A DNA stretch of 64,000 nt from Planctomycetota bacterium (GCA_030602705.1 JAUVZF010000001.1:51144-115143), one strand, 5' to 3'. Positions 50,508 through 59,095 are shown, counted from the stretch's first letter. Numbers and translations are program-made. Notes: generated by a model not told the origin, from the sequence alone.

Positions 50508-51218
50508 ATGAGCCTGTTCCAGATTCTTTCGATTCTCGGCATCGGTGGCGCCCTTGCGGCGTGCCTGGTGCATTGCATTCTGGTCGCGCGCCGGCGGCCG
50601 CACCCCGGTCACGGTGAGCGCCGCGTGCGGCGGTACAACCTGTGGGAGCGTCTGGTCCACGTGGTGCTGGTCCTGACGTTCCTGGTGCAGGCGGTGAGCG
50701 GTTTCTGGGCGTCCATCGGCTGGGACGGGCCGATGAGCGGGTACATCCTGATGATCCACACCACGTGCGGGGCGGTCTTTGCCGTGTGCGTTGCCGTGAT
50801 GCTGATTACGTGGGCGGCCGACCACGCTTTCGCCCCGTACGACGGCCGCTGGTTCCGGCGGGGCGGATGCTGTTCCACCCGCGGCGACCTGCCCGCCGGA
50901 CGCTTCAACGGCTCCGACAAGGTTTACTTCTGGCTGGCCGCGCTGCTGACACTGGTCGCCCTGCTTTCAATGCTCCTCAGCATGGTCCCGGTGCTGGACA
51001 CGTACGGTCAGCACCTGATGTATCACGTGCACCGGTACGCCGCCCTGGTCCTGGTCATCACCACGATCTGGCACGGGTACATCACGACGGCGGCCAAACC
51101 GGGCGGCCTGAGCGCCATCCTGTGGGGCCGCGTGAGCCGCTCCTGGGCCCGGCGCTATCACCCCATCTGGGGAAGCGGTGAGGGCGAACCGGCTCGCGCC
51201 GAGACCCAGCCGGATTGA
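50508..51218 (+). CDS. cytochrome b561 / formate-dehydrogenase-gamma-like membrane subunit
   Basis: 236 residues with an N-terminal helix plus four further helices. Likely haem-binding histidines are in YNLWERLVHVVLVLTFLVQAVSGF, MIHTTCGAVFAVCVAV, and the final YHVHRYAALVLVITTIWHGYI. The pattern fits the FdnI/cytochrome b561 superfamily, which passes electrons between quinol and a periplasmic partner. A cytoplasmic loop has adjacent cysteines (GGCCST). ATG 50508 lies 13 bases after the cytochrome c stop. It probably forms a complex with that cytochrome. Confidence 0.8.
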   Translation: MSLFQILSILGIGGALAACLVHCILVARRRPHPGHGERRVRRYNLWERLVHVVLVLTFLVQAVSGFWASIGWDGPMSGYILMIHTTCGAVFAVCVAVMLITWAADHAFAPYDGRWFRRGGCCSTRGDLPAGRFNGSDKVYFWLAALLTLVALLSMLLSMVPVLDTYGQHLMYHVHRYAALVLVITTIWHGYITTAAKPGGLSAILWGRVSRSWARRYHPIWGSGEGEPARAETQPD

Positions 51219-51227
51219 TCCCACTCC

Positions 51228-51959
51228 ATGGACCTCTCGATCATTATCCCGGCGTTCCGCGAAGGCAAGAAGGTTGCGCGCGACGTTGAGGCTGCCGCCA
51301 GGTTCTTCGTCGAACATGGCCTGCGGGGCGAAATCATCGTTGTGGACGACGGCAGCCCCGACGACACGGAAGAAGCCGCCCAGCGAGCCGAGATCCCGCC
51401 CGGTGTCGAGCGCCGCGTCATCCGTTACACGCCCAACCGCGGCAAGGGATACGCCGTCCGCACCGGCATGAGCCGGACGCAGGGCGAGGTGGTCATGTTC
51501 GCCGACGTGGGCCGGTGCGTGCCGCTGGAGAACGCGCTTCGCGGCATCGAGGCCATCCGAAGCGGCGAGTGCGAGATCGCACACGGGTCGCGCAAACTGC
51601 CCGAGAGCATCCTCCAGCGCCGCCAACGCCTGTACCGGCGGATCCTGTCTTGGCTGTTCCGGAAGGTCGCCGGCGCCCTGATGGGCGTGCCGGCACGCCT
51701 GACCGACACGCAGTGCGGCTTCAAGATCTACCGCGGAGACGTGGGGCGAGAACTGTACGCCGCCTGCCGGACCGACGGGTTCATGTTCGACCTCGAGGTC
51801 CTGCTGCGCGCCCTCAGAAAAGGTTACCGCGTGATCGAGTTCCCGGTCCAATGGCGGTGCGACCGGGATTCTCGCCTGAAGCCCGCCCGCGGCGCGGGGA
51901 GCACCTTCAAGGAACTGAGGCGGATCAAGCGCGACCTTCGAGAAGAAGAAGCGTCGTAG
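51228..51959 (+). CDS. GT2 glycosyltransferase, dolichyl-phosphate-glucose/mannose synthase-like
   Basis: 243 residues. LSIIIPAFREGKKVARDVEAA, GEIIVVDDGSPDDTEEAAQ, NRGKGYAVRTGMSRTQGEVVMFADVGRC, RLTDTQCGFKIYRGDVGRELYA and DGFMFDLEVLLRALRKGYRVIEFPVQW are the ALG5/DPM-like pattern. The metal-binding DADG-type motif reads FADVGRC, so the second acidic residue is missing. No membrane helix is present. It follows the cytochrome b gene by 9 bases. It may load a polyprenyl carrier used by the membrane glycosyltransferase at 56660. Confidence 0.8.
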   Translation: MDLSIIIPAFREGKKVARDVEAAARFFVEHGLRGEIIVVDDGSPDDTEEAAQRAEIPPGVERRVIRYTPNRGKGYAVRTGMSRTQGEVVMFADVGRCVPLENALRGIEAIRSGECEIAHGSRKLPESILQRRQRLYRRILSWLFRKVAGALMGVPARLTDTQCGFKIYRGDVGRELYAACRTDGFMFDLEVLLRALRKGYRVIEFPVQWRCDRDSRLKPARGAGSTFKELRRIKRDLREEEAS

Positions 51960-51979
51960 GGGCGAGGCATGCCTCGCCC
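51960..51979. repeat. 20-base perfect palindrome
   Basis: A perfect palindrome centred on GCATGC with GGGCGAG/CTCGCCC arms, starting directly after the GT2 stop codon. Related halves (GGCACGCCTCGCCC) follow the HzsA-related gene near 54547. Confidence 0.65.
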
Positions 51980-52030
51980 ATCCTTCGCAAAGACGCCTTG
52001 GCTGGAGCGCCGCGGCGGCGGGGGCGGCTC

Positions 52031-54526
52031 ATGGGCAAGATCATCTCCATAGCCGCGACCATCGCGCTCGCGCTGTGCGCTGCAGGTGGGGCGAGCGCCG
52101 AACGGCCGGGCGACGACCTCGTCCGCACCTGCGGCGCCCGGGACATCGTCTTCGCCGTACGCCAGGCCGACTCCGACGGACACTGGTACGCCAATTTCGG
52201 GTACAACATCATCAACCCCGCCCGAACGTATTACCACCCCGGCGGGCGGCTGTGCCGGCTGAACCTCAAGACGGGCAAGGTGACCACGCTCCTCGACGAC
52301 GAAGACGGCGGCGTGCGCGACCCGCAGGTCCACTACGACGGCACGAAGATCCTCTTCTCGTACCGCAAGGGTGGACAGCCGTACTATCACCTCTACGAGA
52401 TCAATACGGACGGCAGCGCTCTGCGGCAGTTGACCGACGGACCGTTCGATGACGTCGAGCCGACGTACCTGCCCGACGGCGACATCGTCTTCGGTTCCAG
52501 CCGCTGCAACCGGTGGGTGCCGTGCTACTACACGCAGGTGGCCGTCCTCTACCGGTGCGACGGCAACGGCCAGGGCATCCGTGCGCTGTCGGCCAACACC
52601 GAGCACGAGAACACGCCGTGGGTCCTGCCCGACGGGCGGATCCTGTACCAACGGTGGGAGTACGTGGACCGCAGCCAGGTCGGCTACCACCACCTCTGGA
52701 CGATGAACCCCGACGGCACCGGCCAGATGGTCTACTTCGGTAACCAGCAGCCCAACACGGTGATGATCGACGCCAAGCCCGTCCCCGGCACGGACGCCGT
52801 TGTGGCCTCCTTCTCGCCGGGACATGGGCGCAACGAACACGCCGGGGCCGTCACGATCATTGAACCCAACGCCGGCCCCGATGCGGCCCGTAGCGCACGG
52901 CCCATCAGCAAGGCCGGCGACCTTCGCGACCCTTACCCCCTTTCGCCGGACCTCTTTCTGGCCGCCCAGGGAACCTCCATCGTGCTCCTGGACAGACACG
53001 GAGCCATGCGGCACCTGTACAGTCTGCCCAAGGAGTGGCGCCGCGGCCGGATGATGGTGCACGAGCCCAGGCCCCTGCGTGTCCGGCCCCGCGAACGGAT
53101 CGTCCCCTCAAAGGTCGATCTCGCGCAGGCTACCGGCCGCGTCGTCTTGGAGAATGCCAATGTCGGCCGGCGGATGGACGGCGTCGAGCCCGGCCAGATC
53201 GCCGAACTCCTCGTCCTGGAGATCCTGCCCAAGCCGTACAACATGTTCAGCGGCATGGAGCCCCTGAGTTACGGCGGCACCTTCCTGCTGGAACGCATCC
53301 TGGGGACCGTGCCGGTCGAGGCCGACGGCTCGGCCTACATGGAACTGCCCGCCATGCGGCCGCTCTTTTTCGTGGCGCTCGACTCGCAGCGCAGGCCCGT
53401 CAAGCGGATGCAGAGTTTTCTAACCCTCCAGCCGGGAGAGGAACTGGGTTGCGTGGGCTGTCACGAACACCGCGTGCAGGCGCCGCGCTCCGGCACACCG
53501 CTCATGGCGATGCGCCGCAAGCCCAGCAGCATCCGGCCCATCGAGGGGGTCCCGGACATCTTCGACTTCCCGCGCGACATCCAACCCATTCTCGACCGGC
53601 ACTGCGTCGCGTGCCACGATTACGACGCGAGCGAGCGCGGCGGGCCGATGGCCGGCGGCGTCGTCCTCTCGGGCGACCGCGGCCCCATGTTCTCGCACAG
53701 TTACTACATGCTCACCATCTGCGCCCAGATCTCCGACGGCCGCAACCTCAGGAAGAGCAACTACCCTCCGCGAGCCCTCGGATCCTCGGCCAGCCCCGTC
53801 ATGACGCTGCTCGACGGCAGCCATTACGATGCCAACCTCACGCCGCACGAGAGGACGATGGTGCGGCTATGGATCGATTCGGGCGCAGCGTATCCCGGCA
53901 CGTATGCGGCGCTGGGCACCGGCATGATCGGCCACTACGCGCGGGGCAGGATCGATCGGCAGGACTTGGCGTGGCCGAGCGTCAAGGCGGCCCGGCAGGT
54001 CCTGGGGACCCGCTGCGCGGCCTGCCATGTGAAGGAGTCATCGCTGCCGGAGTCACCCTCCGACAACCGGCGGCTCGTCCCCTGGGCCGAGGGCACGATG
54101 AACCGCCTGGCCGGCGGAAAGAGCCAGCGGAACCATCCGGCGTTCCGCTACAGCCGTCACATCCTCTACAACCTCAGCCGCCCCGCGAAGTCGCTCCTCC
54201 TGTTGGCACCGCTTTCCAAGGAGGCGGGCGGATACGGCATCTGCAAGGGCAAACGTGGCGACGCCGCGAGCGCGGCGGCCGTCTTTCGCGGCACCGACGA
54301 CTCGGACTATCGCCTGCTGCTGCGCGCCGTCCAGGACGCCGGGAAATACCTCGAGGGGATCAAGCGGTTCGACATGCCGGGGTTCAGGCCCAGACCCGAG
54401 TACGTACGGGAGATGAAACGCTACGGCCTGCTGGCCGAATCGTTCGATCCGGCGACCGGCCCGATCGACGTGTACCAGACGGACCGCGCCTACTGGCAGT
54501 CGCTCTGGTACCGGCCCCCGCGCTGA
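52031..54526 (+). CDS. HzsA-related multihaem protein with beta-propeller
   Basis: 831 residues. A signal peptide (IISIAATIALALCAAGGASA) is followed by a PD40/TolB-type beta-propeller (about 30-340) with repeats such as PQVHYDGTKILFSYR, PTYLPDGDIVFGSSR and PWVLPDGRILYQRWE. The middle domain resembles the hydrazine synthase alpha subunit: TVPVEADGSAYMELPAMRPLFFVALDS leads into CVGCHEHR (residues 474-478). Further haem sites are CVACH (525-529) and CAACH (662-666). Related proteins occur in planctomycetes that do not make hydrazine, so the name reflects similarity only. No hzsB or hzsC is near. The start ATG 52031 gives a clean leader. Confidence 0.8.
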   Translation: MGKIISIAATIALALCAAGGASAERPGDDLVRTCGARDIVFAVRQADSDGHWYANFGYNIINPARTYYHPGGRLCRLNLKTGKVTTLLDDEDGGVRDPQVHYDGTKILFSYRKGGQPYYHLYEINTDGSALRQLTDGPFDDVEPTYLPDGDIVFGSSRCNRWVPCYYTQVAVLYRCDGNGQGIRALSANTEHENTPWVLPDGRILYQRWEYVDRSQVGYHHLWTMNPDGTGQMVYFGNQQPNTVMIDAKPVPGTDAVVASFSPGHGRNEHAGAVTIIEPNAGPDAARSARPISKAGDLRDPYPLSPDLFLAAQGTSIVLLDRHGAMRHLYSLPKEWRRGRMMVHEPRPLRVRPRERIVPSKVDLAQATGRVVLENANVGRRMDGVEPGQIAELLVLEILPKPYNMFSGMEPLSYGGTFLLERILGTVPVEADGSAYMELPAMRPLFFVALDSQRRPVKRMQSFLTLQPGEELGCVGCHEHRVQAPRSGTPLMAMRRKPSSIRPIEGVPDIFDFPRDIQPILDRHCVACHDYDASERGGPMAGGVVLSGDRGPMFSHSYYMLTICAQISDGRNLRKSNYPPRALGSSASPVMTLLDGSHYDANLTPHERTMVRLWIDSGAAYPGTYAALGTGMIGHYARGRIDRQDLAWPSVKAARQVLGTRCAACHVKESSLPESPSDNRRLVPWAEGTMNRLAGGKSQRNHPAFRYSRHILYNLSRPAKSLLLLAPLSKEAGGYGICKGKRGDAASAAAVFRGTDDSDYRLLLRAVQDAGKYLEGIKRFDMPGFRPRPEYVREMKRYGLLAESFDPATGPIDVYQTDRAYWQSLWYRPPR

Positions 54527-54571
54527 CGCCGGCACCACAGCAGCAAGGCACGCCTCGCCCCGCGCGTCCCT

Positions 54572-55585
54572 TCAGTCCTTCAGCGGCACGTACCAGATGT
54601 TGCGAAACCGGACGGGGTTGCCGTGATCCTGAAGCATGAGCGGCCCCCGCTCGCCGACCTTGCCCTTCATGCCCGCGGTGGTCGTCTTCGTGACCTCGGC
54701 GCTGTCCTGAATCAGGACGCCGTTGAACAGCACCTTCTCGAAAACCGGCGGCCTGGTCACGGTGCCGTCGTCGCCCACCTTGGGTGCGTGGAAAACGATG
54801 TCGTAGGTCTGCCAGCGTGTGGGCGGCAGGGCGGGATTGACCTTCGGCTTCGCCACGCCGTAGATCGCCCCGGCCTCGTTGCCTTTGCCCTCCAGGCCGA
54901 ACGAATCGAGCACCTGGACCTCGTACTTCCCGTGCAGGTACACGCCGCTGTTGCCGCGCCCCTGGCCGCGCGCCTTCGGCTGATACGGGCACCGGAACTC
55001 GACGTGCAGTTTGATGCTGCCGAAGTTGCGTTTCGAGACGTTGCCGCCGCCCTGCACCAGGACGCTGCCGTCGTCCAGGGTCTGCCACTTCTGGTTATTC
55101 CATTCGGCCAGGTTCGTCTTCTTACCGGGCGCGTACGGCAGCAGGACGACGGCGCCCTCCGGGGGTTTCTGGCCTTCGGTGGGCGACTTGCGGACGTTGT
55201 ACTTGCCCTCGAACTCGCCGGCACTCGATTTGGCGACGAGCACTTCACCGCCCTCGATCGTGCCTTTGCCGTCCGCATCGCCGACCTTGCCGGCCAGTTC
55301 GACGCGTTTGTCCTTGGCCGTGCCCTCCAGTTCCCCGAATTTGCTCGACCATGCGTGGCTGGTGAACAGACGGACGCGGTATTTGTTGTCGCCCTCACCG
55401 ATGACTCTTGCCAGTGCCTCGACGGCCTTACCCCCGGCAGGGCGCCATTGGCCGACGTACTCGCCCATGATAGCGTCGTCGGGTTCTTCGATCCGTTTGT
55501 TGGGCTTGCCTGCCTGAGACGGCACAACAGCCAACCCAATCGCCAAGAGTCCCGTCACGATCATAACCACCATTCTGCGCTGCAT
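54572..55585 (-). CDS. DUF1080 (3-keto-disaccharide hydrolase-like) exported protein
   Basis: 337 residues. A signal peptide (VVMIVTGLLAIGLAVVPSQA) precedes an N-terminal region of about 130 residues of unclear fold, then a DUF1080 lectin-like domain. The domain shows GSIKLHVEFRCPYQ, GNSGVYLHGKYEVQVLDSFG, GAIYGVAKPKVNPALPPTRWQTYDIVFHAP and the terminal GPLMLQDHGNPVRFRNIWYVPL. Members of this family hydrolyse 3-keto-glycosides or bind sugars. A near-perfect AAAGGAGGT ribosome site lies before ATG 55585. It is convergent with the HzsA-related gene. Confidence 0.85.
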   Translation of the reverse strand: MQRRMVVMIVTGLLAIGLAVVPSQAGKPNKRIEEPDDAIMGEYVGQWRPAGGKAVEALARVIGEGDNKYRVRLFTSHAWSSKFGELEGTAKDKRVELAGKVGDADGKGTIEGGEVLVAKSSAGEFEGKYNVRKSPTEGQKPPEGAVVLLPYAPGKKTNLAEWNNQKWQTLDDGSVLVQGGGNVSKRNFGSIKLHVEFRCPYQPKARGQGRGNSGVYLHGKYEVQVLDSFGLEGKGNEAGAIYGVAKPKVNPALPPTRWQTYDIVFHAPKVGDDGTVTRPPVFEKVLFNGVLIQDSAEVTKTTTAGMKGKVGERGPLMLQDHGNPVRFRNIWYVPLKD

Positions 55586-55617
55586 GTCTGACCTCCTTTG
55601 CCATGTGCACAGATGTC

Positions 55618-55704
55618 GCGCCGGGCAAGCCCGGCGGCTAACCTGCTAACGCGCCCGTACGGGCGGCTAACCTGCTAACGCGCCAAGCAAGCCCGGCGGC
55701 TAAC
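55618..55704. repeat. three tandem GGCTAAC-type palindromes
   Basis: Units at 55618-55642, 55651-55671 and 55680-55704, each ending GGCGGCTAAC and spaced by a few bases. Unit 1 equals 37167-37191 base for base. Unit 2 is the reverse complement of 43011-43031. Unit 3 differs from unit 1 by a few bases at the stem. They sit between the ApbE gene and the DUF1080 gene, both on minus. Confidence 0.8.
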
Positions 55705-55712
55705 ATCGTCAA

Positions 55713-56663
55713 CTACCACTTACCGAAGCGGGTAACCTTGCCGTCCGCCAACAACAACATACCCGAAACCTCCGGATGACGCCTACAGTATTGCCCCACT
55801 TCCTTCGGCGACATCACCAGGAACGCCGTGGACAGAGCGTCGGCCACCGTTGCCGTCGGCGTCACGGTCCAGGCGCCGAGATTGCCTTCGGCCAGGCGCC
55901 CGGAGCACGGATCGATGATGTGCCGCCCACCCGGCCATACGGCCCGTATGGGCGGCGAACCCGAACCGCTCAGCGCCCGGTCCTTCAGGCACACCGACCC
56001 GAGCGCCTTGCCATTCGGATCGCTCATCGCCACCGTCCAACCCTCTTTGCCGGGCGGCGTTCCCGTCCCGAACACGGTGCTCTGGCCGCCGTGCACAAGC
56101 GCCGTCTCGATGCTCCACTCGCGCAGAAGCGCGACCATCTGGTCCACGGCGTAGCCTTTACCGATGCCGCCAAGGTCGATGCGGACACCGCCTGCGCGGA
56201 CGCCGACGGCGTGCTCCGCCTCATCGAGCGCCAGGAGGCGCATGCCGGTCCGCGCGCGAGCCGCGGCCAGTTGCTGCTCGGACGGGTTCGGCTTCGAGCC
56301 GTCCTTCGGCCACCACAGTTCGAACAGCCGCCCGATGGTCACGTCGAACGCGCCGCCCGTATCGGCGTTGACCTGGGCCGCAACCTTCAGGCACTCGAAC
56401 GTCGCGAGGCCGACGCGGACGGCCTGCCCTGCCTTCAAGGCGTTCACCTGCGAGACGTCGCTGGTGGTCTGGAAGCGGCTGAGTTCGCCTTCCAGACGGT
56501 CGAGTTCTTCGAACGCCGCCGCCGCCGCCTGGCGGGCATACTCGTGCTCGTCGCCCGCGACGAAGATCTCGAAGACCGCTCCCATCGCCTCGTGGGCGAA
56601 ACGGTGCACGCCGGCGCCCTCTCGCGCGCCGCCGGCCGAGATCAACTGCGGCGACTGGGTCAC
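55713..56663 (-). CDS. apbE: FAD:protein FMN transferase
   Basis: Attaches FMN covalently to Thr or Ser of target flavoproteins. 316 residues. HEAMGAVFEIFVAG, SRFQTTSDVSQVNAL, FDVTIGRLFELWWP, VRIDLGGIGKGYAVD, ALVHGGQSTVFGTG, HIIDPCSGRLAEG and ATVADALSTAFLVM cover the family motifs, with the FAD and metal residues in the DLGG and DALSTA segments. I see no signal peptide, although many ApbE proteins are exported. GTG 56663 overlaps the stop of the upstream glycosyltransferase gene (GTGA), so this start is preferred over 56705. No FMN-binding target domain is seen in the window. Confidence 0.9.
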   Translation of the reverse strand: MTQSPQLISAGGAREGAGVHRFAHEAMGAVFEIFVAGDEHEYARQAAAAAFEELDRLEGELSRFQTTSDVSQVNALKAGQAVRVGLATFECLKVAAQVNADTGGAFDVTIGRLFELWWPKDGSKPNPSEQQLAAARARTGMRLLALDEAEHAVGVRAGGVRIDLGGIGKGYAVDQMVALLREWSIETALVHGGQSTVFGTGTPPGKEGWTVAMSDPNGKALGSVCLKDRALSGSGSPPIRAVWPGGRHIIDPCSGRLAEGNLGAWTVTPTATVADALSTAFLVMSPKEVGQYCRRHPEVSGMLLLADGKVTRFGKW

Positions 56664-58267
56664 GGGCCGTCCCCCTTCGGCGCCCCGGCTTTGGGGGCGG
56701 ACCACTTCTCCACCAGGGCATCCCAGAGCGACTGCTCAACGTAAATCGGCATGAACACCCCCGGCCGCAGGCCATGGATGCTCTGCTTGTTGTACGAGCC
56801 TTTCAGACGCTCCTCCAGCACCTCCTGGACGTCCGGCGTCGTCAGAATGACCGAAGCGTCACAGTCCGACGGCACCTCATGGTAGTACCCGACGTGGTCC
56901 TGGTTGAACTGCCGCAGGTACCACGGCAGCGGCCAGTAATTTTCGGGCGTGATGACCTTGATGATCATGTCGTGGCTGTACGGCGAGACGGACGCCACCT
57001 CCTCAACCCGTTTGACGATGTTCAGCGCGTCGCGCGACGTGTGAGCGTACACGTACGGGTTTCGCTGGTCGGCACAGAATCGGAAACTCGCCCGATGAGC
57101 CTGCCAGCCGAGGTGGGCGGCCAGAGCAGCCAGGACGACGACCACGATCACCTTGAGCGGCCACTTGGGCGCCCACCGCACCAGCGCCGTCGCCCCGACG
57201 CCTGCCAGCAGAATGTACCCGTGCAGGAACCCCATCGCACACCACGGGGTCTTGTACGGGATGACCGCGTAGGCCGCCGTCAGCACGAGCGTGTAGACCG
57301 TCAGGAACCGGAGCAGCGGCGCGTGCGCGCGGCCGATGCCTTTCTTCGTAAGCGCCGCAACCATGCCGACCACGGCAAGGCCAAGGATCAGCCCTTCGCT
57401 CCACCACGGCCCGCTTGTGGCCTCCGTGACGAGTCGCGAGTGCGCCAACATGCCTACGTAGAAATACCACGGGTTGTCATGAAGCCCCACCCCGCCGGCG
57501 CGGGTGAAGTAGTGGACGTACGCGAGGACCGAATCCAGCGGCCCGCGGGCGTGTGTGAAAAACGAAGAGAAGAACGTGACGGAGACCACAACCGCCGCCG
57601 CCACCCCCACCGCCACGTGCCTCCAGGTCACGTGCGGGCCGGCAGGCGGCCGCTGGCGGTCCACCAACCGCGACCACAGGATCGTACCGACAAGCCCCGC
57701 GACCGTCGCGGCTGCAGCCAGGACCCACGTCTCTTTCGTCGCGTGCATCAGGCCGAGAAACGCCCCGGCCGCCAGCGCCCATCCCCAGGACCGACTCCGG
57801 GTGTACCGCCAGGCGCTGGCCAGAAAGGCGAACGCGAAGAACACCAGGAGCATCTCCTGGATGTAATAGCGGCTGTAGAAGACCATGGCAGGCGAGATGG
57901 CCGTCAGAATGGCGGCGCAGACGGCAGCCGGCCGGCCGAGCCCGTCGCTCATCAGAACCAGCAGCAGGACCACGCCCACGCCGAACAGCGCCGGCACGAG
58001 GCGAAGCATCGCGTCGGTCATCTGGCGCGACGTCCGGGCGCCGGTCAGCCAGAACGTCGGCAGCGACAGGTAGTAGAGCGTCGGCCCGTGGTGATCGTTC
58101 GGGTTGTAGCGATAGACGCCGGACTCCAGGAGCATCCCGGTCTTGACGGCCTGGTTCCCCTCGTCGCCGTGCATCGGGCGCAAACCGAGCCGCGGCAGCC
58201 GAAGCGCGAGGGCCCCGATTGCCACGGCCAGAATGCAGACGCCAAACACCAGACGCGGGTGTTTCAT
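56660..58267 (-). CDS. Agl23-like (TIGR03663) membrane glycosyltransferase, GT39/PMT superfamily
   Basis: 535 residues, about ten to twelve membrane helices. It begins ILAVAIGALALRLPRLGLRPMHGDEGNQAVK, with the acidic pair of the GT39/ArnT first loop. Then GPTLYYLSLPTFWLTGAR, SPAMVFYSRYYIQEMLLVFFAFAFL, GLMHATKETWVLA and PYKTPWCAMGFLHGYILLAGVGA follow; these I associate with TIGR03663. The soluble C-terminus has ENYWPLPWYLRQF. It probably transfers a lipid-linked sugar on the periplasmic side. It overlaps the discoidin-like gene upstream and apbE downstream by four bases each. Confidence 0.8.
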   Translation of the reverse strand: MKHPRLVFGVCILAVAIGALALRLPRLGLRPMHGDEGNQAVKTGMLLESGVYRYNPNDHHGPTLYYLSLPTFWLTGARTSRQMTDAMLRLVPALFGVGVVLLLVLMSDGLGRPAAVCAAILTAISPAMVFYSRYYIQEMLLVFFAFAFLASAWRYTRSRSWGWALAAGAFLGLMHATKETWVLAAAATVAGLVGTILWSRLVDRQRPPAGPHVTWRHVAVGVAAAVVVSVTFFSSFFTHARGPLDSVLAYVHYFTRAGGVGLHDNPWYFYVGMLAHSRLVTEATSGPWWSEGLILGLAVVGMVAALTKKGIGRAHAPLLRFLTVYTLVLTAAYAVIPYKTPWCAMGFLHGYILLAGVGATALVRWAPKWPLKVIVVVVLAALAAHLGWQAHRASFRFCADQRNPYVYAHTSRDALNIVKRVEEVASVSPYSHDMIIKVITPENYWPLPWYLRQFNQDHVGYYHEVPSDCDASVILTTPDVQEVLEERLKGSYNKQSIHGLRPGVFMPIYVEQSLWDALVEKWSAPKAGAPKGDGP

Positions 58268-58980
58268 TTTGCGGGTTTGCCGTATACCTCCACCTCGATG
58301 TAGTGGTTCTGATCGTTGGAGGTATTTCCTTTGCTGTAGAGGCGCAGGTAGCGGGACGCGACGCCCTTGGCGTCGATGAGACGGCCGCGGAAGTCCTCGA
58401 TGTACTCCAGGTCCTTGCCGATGCCCAGGCCGGACGAGTTGTCGAAATCGTTGTTGTAGATCGTCTTAACGCCTTCGATGAAGTCGGCGTCCTTGGCAAC
58501 CTGGACCACTACGTCGTGGTACACGCGGCCCTCGCCGTGATAGTGCCAGAGGGTGATGGCGTAGATCTTGTACTCGGCTTTCAGGTCCAATTGGACCCAC
58601 TGGATGCCGGGCCCCAACTCGACGTAACTGCCGTCGGTGCCTTCCTTGTCCTCGTCGGTGACGAGTTCGAGTTCGCCGATGATGGGCTCCATGTCGCTGG
58701 ACTTGACGGACTTTTCGATGGCGACGTTCGTGACCCCGTCCGGGGCGTAGAACGGCTTGCGGGGTTTATCGACATATTTCTCGAGCGTCGGGGACGGCTT
58801 GATGTTCTTGGGCGTGCCCTCGAACATGGCCTTCGGCAGTTTGATCTTCAAGGGGATCAGTTTCTCGCCGTCCTTGCCCGTCTTCTCGGCCGCCTGCATC
58901 CCCGAGGCCGCAACCAGAACCACGGCGACCAACCCAACCGCCAGAACCATGCCAACCGTCAGGTAACGTCTCTTCCTCAT
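58264..58980 (-). CDS. exported discoidin/F5-8-type domain protein
   Basis: 238 residues. A basic N-terminus and a hydrophobic leader (VGMVLAVGLVAVVLVAASG) are followed by a galactose-binding-like beta-sandwich: VAIEKSVKSSDM, VELGPGIQWVQLDLKAEYKIYAITLWHYHGEGRVYHDVVVQVAKD and ASRYLRLYSKGNTSNDQNHYIEVEVYG. This matches discoidin-type carbohydrate-binding folds. No catalytic motif. It is the first gene of the operon with the Agl23-like and ApbE genes (ATGA overlap). Likely periplasmic or surface sugar binding. Confidence 0.75.
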   Translation of the reverse strand: MRKRRYLTVGMVLAVGLVAVVLVAASGMQAAEKTGKDGEKLIPLKIKLPKAMFEGTPKNIKPSPTLEKYVDKPRKPFYAPDGVTNVAIEKSVKSSDMEPIIGELELVTDEDKEGTDGSYVELGPGIQWVQLDLKAEYKIYAITLWHYHGEGRVYHDVVVQVAKDADFIEGVKTIYNNDFDNSSGLGIGKDLEYIEDFRGRLIDAKGVASRYLRLYSKGNTSNDQNHYIEVEVYGKPAK

Positions 58981-59095
58981 CGTCTTCTGTCTCCACTACC
59001 AAGAACCCATTGTCGGTGTGCCCAACAGGATGGACGTAAACACCTACTCCCCATTCATCTGTTTCAACCCGTGCAGGGCCGTTTTGTGTCGCACA

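Noticed and set aside
52031..54526. Evidence for anammox hydrazine synthesis
   Set aside because: Only an HzsA-like relative is present; no beta or gamma subunit or hydrazine dehydrogenase in the window.
55618..55704. Possible short CRISPR array (three similar units)
   Set aside because: Units are palindromic, uneven in length, separated by only 8 bases, and single copies exist elsewhere; no cas gene.
56774..58303. 509-residue open frame on plus
   Set aside because: Arg/Pro/His-rich composition and exact antisense of the Agl23-like gene; no family motif.
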